A stretch of DNA of 64,000 nt from Lichenostomus cassidix (lineage: Eukaryota > Chordata > Aves > Passeriformes > Meliphagidae): contig CM039182.1 of NCBI GenBank assembly GCA_008360975.2, positions 102,021,443 to 102,085,442 on the forward strand, read 5' to 3'. This document shows, piece after piece, positions 1 through 10,735 of this stretch. The notes beneath the pieces are model-generated. The model worked only from the letters and a program-made list of their open reading frames with translations. It was not told where the DNA came from and ran no database searches. The position numbers and the translations under genes are program-made. Numbering within the stretch: the first letter of the stretch is position 1; the number at the start of each line of letters is the position of its first letter.

Positions 1-202
1 TATTTATACATTGCCTTTGTGTCCTGTGAAATGGGCAGAGCAAAAAGTGATAGTGACACTTGCCTGTCATCAAGAAATTTTCTTCTCAAATCAAAAAATA
101 ATTGTTGGGTATGAAGAAAACAGTTATCCCTGAAGCAATTTCCTTTACGCACTCTAGTAAGATACTTATGAAGTTATCAAAGTTTTCCCTGTGTTTTATT
201 CT

Positions 203-348
203 GGCTTGGTTTAGGGTTTGTTTCAGGGGGTTGGGGAGATTTTTTTGCTTGTTCAGGGGTTTTGGTTGTGTTGTTTCTTTGGGTTTTTTTGGGGGAGAGA
301 TTGAGGGGTTTTTTTCTCTTTGTTTGTTTAGGGCTTTTTGGTATGGTG
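203..348. repeat. G/T-rich low-complexity tract
   Basis: The plus strand here is almost only G and T: runs of T4-T8 alternate with runs of G3-G5. No coding potential is believable, because the open frames come from the composition. Its composition mirrors the A/C-rich tract at 597-798, so the two could pair as an imperfect inverted repeat about 250 bp apart. Such GT/AC simple sequence is common in bird genomes. Confidence 0.75.
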
Positions 349-596
349 GGAAAGGTCTGTGCAGAGGTGAGTGACAAGGCTTTTTCACCTGCATTACTGC
401 AACATACCTAATGGAGAGTCAAGAACTACTGCATTTATGCCACAAAACTCATACTGTAATGCACTTCTACCAAACCCTCCCTGCAGTACTCATGCCGTTT
501 TGTCTGGAAGACAAATAAAAGTAATTTTCTTCAATGACAACAAAAGAGCTGAGAGCAACATACTCCCAGCTATCACTACAAAAGCTGTACTTAGAC

Positions 597-798
597 TGAT
601 AAAAAACCCCAAAAAACCAAACAAAAACAAACAAAAAAAAACCAAACCAAGAACAAACAAAAAAAACACCCAAAAAAAGCCACCAAAAACCCCACCCCAC
701 AAAAAAAACAAAACAACTCCACCAAAAAACAAAGAAAAAAAACCCAAAACAAACTAAAGAAACCAAAAAACCCCCCAAACCGAAACAAAAAAATCTCC
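597..798. repeat. A/C-rich low-complexity tract
   Basis: About 200 bases of A-runs (A3-A9) separated by C1-C6, nearly free of G and T. Lysine/asparagine/proline-rich open frames here, and their phenylalanine-rich complements, are artefacts of composition. It is the strand complement in composition of the G/T tract at 203-348. It could be the expanded A-rich tail of an old retroposon, but no retroposon body is recognisable beside it. Confidence 0.75.
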
Positions 799-2862
799 AC
801 CTCTGTAGTGATTTTTTTTCCCTGGTTGCTCTTTTAAGGATGTATCAGGCTAGAATGATCCCTCTATGTACACTGGGAACTAAGTCCCCACAGCATCTGC
901 TGGTCCCAAGACGAGCAGTCTTGGGATGGGTTAGAGAGCTTGCATCAGGACAGGGAAGGTTACCTCTGACTGCCTCCAACGAGCTTCCACGAGGATGTGA
1001 AAGTTTGCTGCACAAATGTAATCTGGTACTGCACAAAGTTTTTCTAAGCTATACAATCCACCCAGAGTTACAAGTTATAAGATCAAACATTATTTTGGAT
1101 AGAGCTCAGTTCTGTACTCAGTTATCCAACTTAATGTGATCTGCAGCTGCTGAAGATCAGCAGAAGCAGAGCTTTTCTCCTTTCCTTCCCTCAACATTTT
1201 TTTTGAAGCAACACATCGGGACATCCCAGGTAACATATCTTTGACAATGAAATCCCAAATGTAACAGCAAAATGCCAACCTCTCACTGCAGCCTATTAAC
1301 CCTATTAACTAAACTCATCAGTAATTATCAACCATAACGTGTTGAGAGCTCTCTGCCTGTTGGACACAGACAGAACTCCTTAAGCATCCATTAAGAAGCT
1401 ATTAAGACACATGCAGGCACTTGAGTACAGCAGGAACAAATTAACTGCTTTGATATATTTTGTGATTGTTGTTGAGTCTTCAAAGAAATGGCAATCCTGA
1501 AAGATAACTTTTACATGAATGAAATCTTAATTTGCCAGGATCCTCCTGGGGAGGAACAACAGCTCTAGGTATATATTATGCAAACATTTCTTACACTGTG
1601 CCTTGTGCAGCATGTCAATTATCATAAGCACTTACTACTCTCATATTCAAACAAAATTAACGTGGTACAAACATCTTAGATACATTGTAGTTTTCTACAG
1701 CTGAAGTGCTCTTGTACACTTTCAGGCAGGTCAGAGATGCCCAAAGAAGAAGCAGCATTTTTGCAGGTCAGTTATCTCCACTTCAAATGTGATGCCAACA
1801 CACAAGAGGATGGCAGGAGAAGAAAAGGAAATGCAGAGTGCTTGCTAGATTAGATACTCCAGGGAACAAATAAATGGGGATTTTTGAAATGTCAAGCTTG
1901 TTTTTGTAGAAGTTCTAACAAGGCTATTACTCAGAAGCATTCACAAGAAAAGAAAATATTACCTAACTCTACAAGATAAGTAATTGTAATATATCTGTGA
2001 AATGCACCTTCAGCATGTGTATAGGCTCACACTTTTCTTTAGAAACTGCTTTGGGTTTTGTTCAGTCACTGAAGAGAAACCATGCTATACTTAATTAACT
2101 GCTCAAATGAACTATAAAGAAGGTATTTGCAAGAGTTATTTTGTCTTTATTATGGATTTTTAGGAAGCAATAATTCACCTTTTCATATCAAGAAGGAGGC
2201 AGAAGAGAGAGTACATAAAGCTATAAATACTATTAATTGCAGTGTAAGGCACAATATCATTAAGAGTTATGGAAACTGTCCCATCTCCTTTATTCCTTTT
2301 GCATCTGACGATCAAGTTCAAGAGAAAGAGTAATTGAACCATTCCATCAAAACCCTGGTGTGGATTAAATCCTTGCCAAGAATGAGCTAGCATTGATTAC
2401 TTATAAGAGCTAGCAGTTTTAGAGCCCATTTAGAGGCACAGAATAATCCCAGAACCTCAGAAGTTGGGCCTTGAATGAACAGACAGCTGTGCCACCAGCA
2501 TGAAGGAGACAAAAGCATATGATCAGTAGCTTCAGAAGCAATTCAAACAGATCAAGAAGATACATCAACTGTAGTTGATCTATTTAAATTCATGAGATCA
2601 TATTTGGAAACATGGAGGAGAGCTGCAGGAATAATACATCTCTTTGAATTAAGTCTTACAGAAAATTTAGCTTTTGATAGTCTCTCTTAACATCTCAAGG
2701 CAGACTGACACCATTACATGCAACATCAATAAAAAGAATAAAGAACAGCACAAAAACTAATGATTAATAAAGGAGCTCTGAAAAAAAATGCTCCTTGTTG
2801 AGAGAGAGCTGTTTTCTTCAGAATTAAACACTATGGCAACAGGAATCTTTAGTTACAGCTTG
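799..2862. other. intergenic or intronic DNA, nothing recognised
   Basis: AT-rich, CpG-poor sequence. Open frames are short (100 codons or fewer) and show no recognisable protein family. No transposon, RNA gene or promoter could be identified by reading. Confidence 0.6.
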
Positions 2863-2912
2863 CATACATATATATATACACACACACTGTATGTGTGTGT
2901 ATATACATACAT
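2863..2912. repeat. self-complementary TA/CA-TG microsatellite
   Basis: An alternating purine-pyrimidine block running CATA, (TA)n, (CA)n, then TGTA, (TG)n, (TA)n, CATACAT. The CA half and the TG half are inverted copies, so the 50-bp block can fold as an imperfect hairpin. The alternation is also favourable for cruciform or Z-DNA structure. It is a simple repeat with no gene. Confidence 0.8.
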
Positions 2913-5900
2913 TTTTGTAACCTAAACATGCATTTTACTGACACAGTCTGCTGATATGTGTCTACGTAAGAGTATAAATCAGATCACTCTTTCCTTAACA
3001 ATGGAAACCCTTTACACTGCATATCCATAAGTTCCTTTCAACACTAAAAGGATCCAAACAGCAAGGAAAGATTATCTAACAGAGAACAGCAAGGACTTAT
3101 CCCTGTTAGCAGTCTGCAGAGGACCCACAAATCCACTCTGCAGATCAGAGCAAGCAACTTAAGGAAGCAATTTTCCCCTCACAATATCCCCCTTTTGGCT
3201 TCCCAGATTAAGATATCTCCCAAGGCCATGCTCTTATTAAAGTGGTTAGAAAGCCTAAAGAAAGTCACAGCAGACTTACTGCATAACTAAGTGGAAGAGA
3301 GGCAAATTAGATTTAAGACATTTATTCTGTAGGTGAAAAGGAACAACAGCCACAGACAGGCTCTTGGGGCAGCAAAACAGAAGAGGCAGCCAGTGGTCAG
3401 CAGGGGATAAGGACAAAGGAGTCACCTGCTCTCATTGCATCTTACCCAAGCCCCTCAGCAGTGTTGTAGAGCCAGGAGACATCCCTCCAGAGGTGATGGA
3501 ATGCCCTCAGCTCAGGCTGTCCTCCCTCAGGCACACTACTAAGTACTCCCAGGGCAAGGTAGACCTGCATTACCAGGACTCATCTGCACTTCTTGGGCAA
3601 ACAAAATAGGAGATTTACACTTCAAAGCTACTGACCTGGCATTGTTCCAATAAACACCAAGTTCGTATTCAAGCTGTTATCAAAATCACATGCCAGCCCC
3701 AAAGGACAACCTTAAGGCTGAAACTTTACTGTCTTGTTTCTCTGAAGAGCATCATGACAGCAAATGCTAAAGCATAAACAAAAATAATATACACAAGTTA
3801 CAAAGAAGTGGGACACTTTTGTCATTAGCTATTCCCAGTGGTGGTAGCTGATTAGGCCTATAGACACTTGGTAACAACCTTAGATTTAGGTTATTATTCA
3901 AGCTGCATGTCTTTGAAGGCCTATTAAGGGCAATAACAGAATAGCACAGCACACTAAATAGCTATATCTTAGAGGGTCATGTCTCTACATACATTAACCA
4001 ACAACTCAATGCCTCAGGTCAGTATGTTCCAAGGACAGACATTAGTTAAAGATAATGAAAAGAAAAAATCCAAATAAAAAGGAAAAGAAAATATTTTTAT
4101 GATCATTTCCCACCTCCTATAAAAGGGCATACAGATTCAGTTCAAATAAACTTGGGTTTTGTTCCTCTGTAGCTTTCCAATCACTTTAGCATCACAAATA
4201 GACACAGCCAAAAAAAAAAAATCTGAGAACAGAGATCTAAAATAGTATATGTATAAACAATTCATAACTCAAATTCATAGCAGACTGCTACCTCCTGCTC
4301 TGTAAGCCAACACTAATGGACAGCAGTACAATAAGCCTCATACCTCAAGGAGCAAATTTCAAAGGGAGATCCCCTTAGAAGTAAAAACAGGGTCATAAGG
4401 TACAGTACAGAACCATCATAAAAAGCCACAATGCAAATATGCTGAGCAATTAGATTTTTCTGCCTATAATAGGTGCATTTTTACCTCACTAATATCAAAT
4501 TAGCTCAGACCACACCATCCCCTCTGCTCTCTCCCAACCCACAAAGTCCTATTACCATTAACTATTTTCAATCTCATCAGCAGAAGCCATAACTTGCTAT
4601 TTCTCTGTGCACAGCACATTTGCTTAACCAGCTACATCTCTTCAAATTGCAACACTATAACCATGAAAAGAGTTATGAAACAAAATTTAACCATCTATTA
4701 ATTTACCTACCTGCTAATAACAATACTAACAACTTACACAGAAACCCTTTAAACAGCTTTGGTCAGCAACAACTACAACAGCAGAAATAAAACTTCCAAC
4801 TAAAACTTTCACTACCTATAAACAGAGCACGGTCCTGGGATGGGTTTTTATACCAAATTCAATTCACATGACTGAGGCTATCTCATGAGTGTGACCCCTC
4901 TGCACCTGTGATGAATAAAGAGATTCAAACTGAAGCTGAGCTACTACAAGTTATTGCTTACCTGATAGAGTGGGAAGGCAGCAGGGCAAAGATTGATACA
5001 GCTGAAACAGCAAATATTTCCTCAATAGATTTACTGCTTTGGCCTGCTTTCTTACACAGAACATCTGAGGATCTTGGAAGCTCTCAGGTAATTTTTAATG
5101 AATAAATGACTAGGGCTGATGATGACCTACTTGTATAAAAGCTTCTCCTTCAGGATGCTCTGTCTCTTTTTTATTGTTGCTCTGCATGTTCTTTGAAATT
5201 GTCTGAGAAGACACTCTTAGTGGCATTTAGAGATGAAGTTAAGGTGTGTGTGATAAAGTTTTGTAGGCAATGTGGGTTCTTTAGCATGTTGCTTTTAAAG
5301 GAAAGGATCCAATTGATTTGAACAAAGGTATTTCCAGCATTTTTAAATAAATAAATTGACTAATATTAAATATGTGCCCCTAAGCAAGCAATATGATTAG
5401 ATGAACAGTGAGTGTTTACATAACAATTCTTAGAAGAATAGTCTGACCTTTGAGAAGGCAAGAAAGCTACAACAGGCATTGCACAACTTGCTGGTACTAC
5501 CTAATATACTTTTTTAAAATCATGCTTCAAAGGGATAATGCAGATTACATTGCAGACACTACTGAAGTCCTGTGTTAAAATCTCTATTGATAACTCTCTC
5601 CCTAGTGCATTAGGGCCTCTGCATTTTTTAAATAAAAAAAATTAGGTTGCATGTCATTGGGTCACAATAACAAATGTCTTTACACAATGCTGACAAGTAT
5701 TTTATGAACAACATTTCACTTGAGGTTTGCTATGGGTCAACTAAAAGATGGATTGACCAGTAAAACAGGAAGATCCTGCAATCTTAGGCAGTATATCCAG
5801 AAAGCAAGGCTATTTTCTTTTCCTAAGTAAGTCCAGTTACTGGCAGAATTTATCTGTAGTTGCCAGGCCAGCTGATTTACTCAGGTCACAGCTGGGCTGT

Positions 5901-6035
5901 TTTCTTTTTATCCTGATCCCTTCGCCAGCTTTCCCTCTGGTTGTGGAGGAGTTGGCATCACAACCCCTCAGCACCCTACTCCTTGCCAGAGACAAGGAGT
6001 AAGGACTGGATGACCCATCTAAAGTTCAGCACAGT
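2913..6035. other. non-coding stretch with strand-composition switch near 4.9 kb
   Basis: No supported gene. From about 2.9 to 4.85 kb the plus strand is visibly rich in A and C and poor in G. For example, the 60 bases at 4681-4740 contain about one G. From about 5.1 kb it becomes G/T-rich. Open frames are 65-81 codons long with no family resemblance. Confidence 0.55.
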
Positions 6036-6039
6036 GATT

Positions 6040-6320
6040 GGTGGTATAAACCCTATATGGTGAAGTAAATCTTGTCAGAGTAGATCCTCGTGGAAGGAAA
6101 CACTGGACCCTCATTGCTGGACCTGAGATGAAGGTACTGCTGTTTGGAGCGTGGCTTATCCCTAGCACTTATCCTTACCACTGTCCTTAGCCAGGGCATC
6201 CTCCCCTGGTTCCCTGTTGGGGCAGAGTGGGGGACCCTGACTACCCTGGGGCCATACACGGGCTGTAGCTGTAATGGTTTATTGTGCAAGTGAGAAGAAT
6301 CTATGTGATGGGCTGTGAGT
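6040..6320 (+). mobile_element. possible solo LTR remnant of an endogenous retrovirus
   Basis: The segment has a TATAAA-like motif near 6049, a TAAA-containing region followed by a GT-containing stretch, and a C/G-rich block near 6205-6245. This layout is reminiscent of the TATA/R/U5 part of avian ERV LTRs. I see no clear terminal TG...CA, no target-site duplication, no primer-binding site and no gag, pol or env around it. Identification is by general appearance only; ordinary unique sequence is a real alternative. Confidence 0.2.
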
Positions 6321-6329
6321 ACTATCAAG

Positions 6330-9095
6330 GGTCATTCAGGTAGGAGCTTTCTTTAGTATTATTGCTTTGTGAAGTTTGACTATTATTTTTTATTGATTTG
6401 TAGACAAATGAGTATTTGAAGAGGCAAAAGTTCATCTGTGTCCCTAGCTCAGTCACAGCCCTATTAATTGGTCTCCTGTAGGAGCACACAAATGAAATTT
6501 GGTGCCTGCTGCATGGGCAGAAGGCACTCACAGTTTCGAGAGGCAAGAAGGGACAGCCTGGTGGGCAGTGAGAGGCAGTGATGTCCTGTGACAAGTTTCT
6601 ATATCAGAAATAGTTTACAATATTCAAATGTTCACAAGAAAGAAAAAACATATTCCAAAGGCTTGTATGAATTTTTCTCTTTATTTTATTCTTCTTCTTT
6701 TATCCTATGACAAACATATTCTTGATTTTGAACTAGATCTGCAATAAAATATTTTTATAGTTATCTAAATGGATTGCTCCAGATTTTAATCACTCACTGA
6801 AGACTCATCCTTTCCCTGTTGTGAATGCTGTCCCTTGAACAGCTGACTCAATTACATTTTCAGAAAGGTAGTTTTAAAAAAAGCAACAGCGTTGGAATAA
6901 AGTGCTTCTATTTCTCTGTGGTTTAGTTTAAATTAACTACGTAGGGTGTTCTCCAGAAAACTATAATGATCAGCTGTTTTGTTGTGCTGTCTTGAAAATA
7001 TTAACAGTACAGTCCTTGCCCAGGTCCTGTTTTGATAGGAATCCCTTGCTTTTGTGCAGAGATTGCATGACCTTTAAAGAATTGATACCCTTCTCTACCA
7101 TTTACAGATGCTGTGGTGTACATTTAATCTCAGGGATGTTAACCTCACTAAACTTTGAAGTGTAAAAATCTTCTGTTTACAGACTGGTCTTTCCTCAAAG
7201 GAAATCTTTAAGTTTTGGCTCCTCTGGTGCCTGAGCTGGCATTTTTCTGTCCAAATCCGCCTCTGATGTGCTCTGGGTAAGATGATGTCTGCACTTTTTT
7301 ACTTAGGTGAGCCCCAGCTACTCCTCTCAGTCCTCACACCAGGCCTGCAGAAGCAGCTAATGGCAGCTGGGCAGTTAGGTGTGCCTCACCAGCTTACTGC
7401 TCTGTACTGGGGATAGATAGGCTTGATTGCTTCTCCACCAGCAGACACAGGGAGGACATGCTTGGTGCTCTAAGCTTTGGGATTTCTCTGAGTAGGACAC
7501 ACGTATTTGGGTACAAACCTGGACTTAGAGCTGCACAAGGTGCTCAGCATGAACCAGCCATTGCAATGTGCCCTGTGGAGACACGTGGCAGGGATGGTGA
7601 TGTTGGTGCTGAATCTCCTACGTATTTTCCCACCAAGTGCTTGTGCAGGATGTGTAAAAGCGCAGTCGAATTAGATGTCTCCTACCCATAGGTGGTCTTG
7701 ATTTAAGCATCTGTGCAAGATTTTTTTTATATTTTCTAGCTTCTGGAAGTTCTAAGGGCCTACACAATAAAATACACTAGGGATGTATACAAAGCTAATG
7801 TAATTGTCAAGAAACAGTTAGGAAAAAAAATTCTAGCCCTCATTCCTTCACTCAAAAGCATATTCATTTCTTAATTACAGTCTTTTGAGATTATCCTTTA
7901 ACAAGCAGCTGGTTTGAAACTGCCAGCCAGTACTACCTGGTATCTTTTCCTTTCTACTGTGAGTCCATGCTCACAGTCCTCCTAGTATCATATTCCCTTG
8001 GAACATATTTCTTTGCTTCGGCTAACTAGAGGAAAACCTTCATATATTTGTGTATGTATATGCACACACACAATATCAAAGATCCTTGAAGTCTTCCATC
8101 TGGGTACAGAGAGCCAAAAATCACATAGGACACCTAATAGTTAATTTTTCTTTAATGGTCTGTCTCTAGGAATATCATTCTCTGATTTTCTCCAGTTCCT
8201 GAAGAATAATTTGGCTGCCTGTGCAAGCTCAATTTGAGTGTGATTCCACAGCTGCAGAAACCCATTGATGTGTGGTAGTGAGCAAATCACTGCATTTTTT
8301 TCAGGGCTCAGCTGTTTAAAATATACTGAATGCAAAATCACTGGTAAGTTACAATGTGTTTTAATTACTCTAATTAAAGCTTCTGTAGTATGGCACAGTT
8401 CATGATATTTCATTGCAAATTATAGCTCATGTACCTACCATGGCAAGCAGGCATTTTCCCTTGTCTCTTTATTCAAAAACTAGGAAGAATGGGAAGAAAC
8501 AAACTTTTCAAGCTAAATTGCAGACTAACTAGCTGAAGTCTCTTGACACATTTTTTAGCACCTCTACAATGAGACAAACATTTAAATTATGGGTCTGAAG
8601 AGCTTCATCTGATGGTAGGAGAATAAGAAATCCTTCCTTATGTTTTGGTCTGTTTCTATTTTTATCAGGTTGACTATACCCTACAAAAGGGTGCATTTCA
8701 TATTTCTCATCACACTGTGTAACACAATGTGCAGATTGCAAGGCTTTCTGCTGCAGACAGAAGCAAATCAAACTCATTAATGGCAAGTCGATGTTAGACT
8801 AGCTAGGGAACTGTATATTTGGGGATTTTGCATTAAGAGGAAGATAAGCAGGGTGATTCTTAGAAAATGTTTTTCTGGCTTCACTGAATATGTTATGGAT
8901 CCATGTTTCCTGCTAAATCTTTAATTGCTTTTCCTGTCTCGGCATGGTCAAAGATAGGCTTGTGTAACTTAATGGTTTGTTTCAAAGAAGTTCCAAGCAA
9001 GTGTCGGCAGTGGTTTCCATCCAGCCTGGTTACAGTCAGCCAAGGTGGGTACAGACTTGACCATTGCTGCTGGATTTGATCACGTACAGCAACTG
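6330..9095. other. non-coding stretch, nothing recognised
   Basis: AT-rich sequence with short unsupported open frames of up to 90 codons. There is a small CA-rich stretch near 8055-8072. No transposon, RNA gene or promoter signal could be recognised. Confidence 0.55.
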
Positions 9096-9099
9096 AGAA

Positions 9100-10735
9100 A
9101 AGCTGAGTGCCTGAAAGAAGACTCACAGCCACAAGGAATGCTGCCCGGGAGTATCCCTTAAGAGGAACATAAAAGAGCTGGTTGATCTCCCTAAGCAACC
9201 TTCTTAAAGGGTAAGAAAGCTCTGCTTCAGTGCTCAAGGAAATGAACTTGTGTCAGGAGGCCAGCTTGGCTGAGTATGCAATTCTGAATGAGCTCAAGCC
9301 TCAAGAGTTGGAGGTAGGAGCAGACTATCCACAGGCAATGTACAATTTCCACCCAGAATTATTTCAGGGAGAAAGTTTAGAAAGTCAAGCACAGCTGGAT
9401 TTGGCACTACATAGATGTGAAGGCTGAGAAGATACCTTTCCATAAGTACTTTGGCAGCAAAAGGAATGCCAAGGAATATGGCACTTACTGCTATCTAGGA
9501 GAAGACAAACTAGTGGGAATGGGCATTGATGAGGGTTTGATTCTGAAGTTCCTCTTCTCATCACTTCATTAGCAAGGCTTGATCTCAGACCTCACAGTTT
9601 CTGCTCTTAGTAGCAGCATTTAGAAAAGTGAGGTAAAGGAAATGAACATACATATCCCCACTGTGATAGAAGAGATTTTAATGCAAGGATGGAGTTGAAG
9701 GAGCTAGTCCATGTCATGCAAAATTGCTTTTGGTGTTCAGGAGAGGTTTCTCATTACTGGGAAAAAAGACATTTTATTCTCATTAAAAAAAAAAAAAAAG
9801 AAGGAACAACTATAGGCCGGTCAGCCTCACATCAGTAAGTAGGAACATCATGAAGCAGGTCCTCACAGAAACCATTTCCAAGTACACAAAGGACAGAAAA
9901 TCTTTGGAAACAGTTAGTACAGATTTATGATGAGACATGGAGACTCATTAACCTGATTGCATTCTGCAGCGAAGATCTGGGGCTCTATCAATGAAGGGAG
10001 AGCAGTAGATGTTGCATACCTTGACTTTCACTTTTACCTTGACAGGTTCTTCTGTAGCAAACTTGTAGGCAAACTGGGCAAACTGTGAGGATACACTGCA
10101 AGATAAAAAAGGTGAAGTAGCTGAAGGACTGAAAGGCAGGACTATTAAGCTGAGGACCATCTTCAAGCTACAGCAGAGGACTGACAGCAACCTCATGATG
10201 CTCAAAAACAAGCATGAAGTCCTGCATCTGGGATGGGATAATCTGTAACATGCATTGGGGTTGACTGGCTGTGGAGCAGCTCTGCTGGATGGAACCTGGA
10301 AATCCTGACAGACAAGCTTAACAGGAATAAGCCACACTCTTTAATGGCAAGGGGAACCATCTGCACACATGCATTAGGGGAGCATGTGCTTCTTTCTTTC
10401 CTCTTGGAACTTGTGAAACAACATCTGGAGAGCTGTGACAAGTTTTAGTCTCTCAAAGTACAACGAAGTACATGGACATGCTGGAGAATGCCACAAAGAT
10501 GTCTGGAATACAAGACATAGGAGAATAGAAGGAACTGGATTTTTTAAAAATCAAAGGGCAAGGAGATTAAATTGCTGCCTACAACCATCCATGGGGGTGA
10601 TTATAATGGGGATGGGGATAGATTTAGCAGGATGTAGTGACAAGGCAACAGAACATGCTACAGCTTTTGTAAACCCCAGTGGCTAAACTCTGTAACAAGT
10701 GGCCCAGGGGGTCTTGGAAAATGCTGAACATCAGG
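9100..10735 (+). mobile_element. degraded CR1 LINE, sense copy
   Basis: An old copy of the avian CR1 non-LTR retrotransposon, read 5' to 3' on the plus strand. About 9230-9300 resembles the linker before the reverse transcriptase. About 9430-9480 matches the family stretch encoding a residue run like Y-F-G-S-K-R. 9808-9927 encodes NYRPVSLTS and the following reverse-transcriptase segment. About 10,200-10,320 corresponds to the region after the catalytic box, and 10,430-10,500 to the C-terminal region. The end near 10,690-10,735 resembles the usual CR1 3' tract. Parts of the body seem missing or compressed compared with intact CR1. Boundaries are approximate, and many substitutions suggest an old insertion. 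Confidence 0.8.
9808..9930 (+). pseudogene. CR1 ORF2 reverse-transcriptase fragment
   Basis: Forty codons translate as a recognisable piece of the CR1 reverse transcriptase. It opens with NYRPVSLTS, the conserved early RT-domain block, continues with a stretch equivalent to the family's E-T-I-S-K segment, and ends at a TGA at 9928-9930. In intact CR1 this domain copies element RNA at the nicked target. Here the frame is broken by several stops soon after, and downstream family homology is in changing frames, so no active enzyme can be made. A run of 15 A at 9785-9799 lies immediately upstream. Confidence 0.8.
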
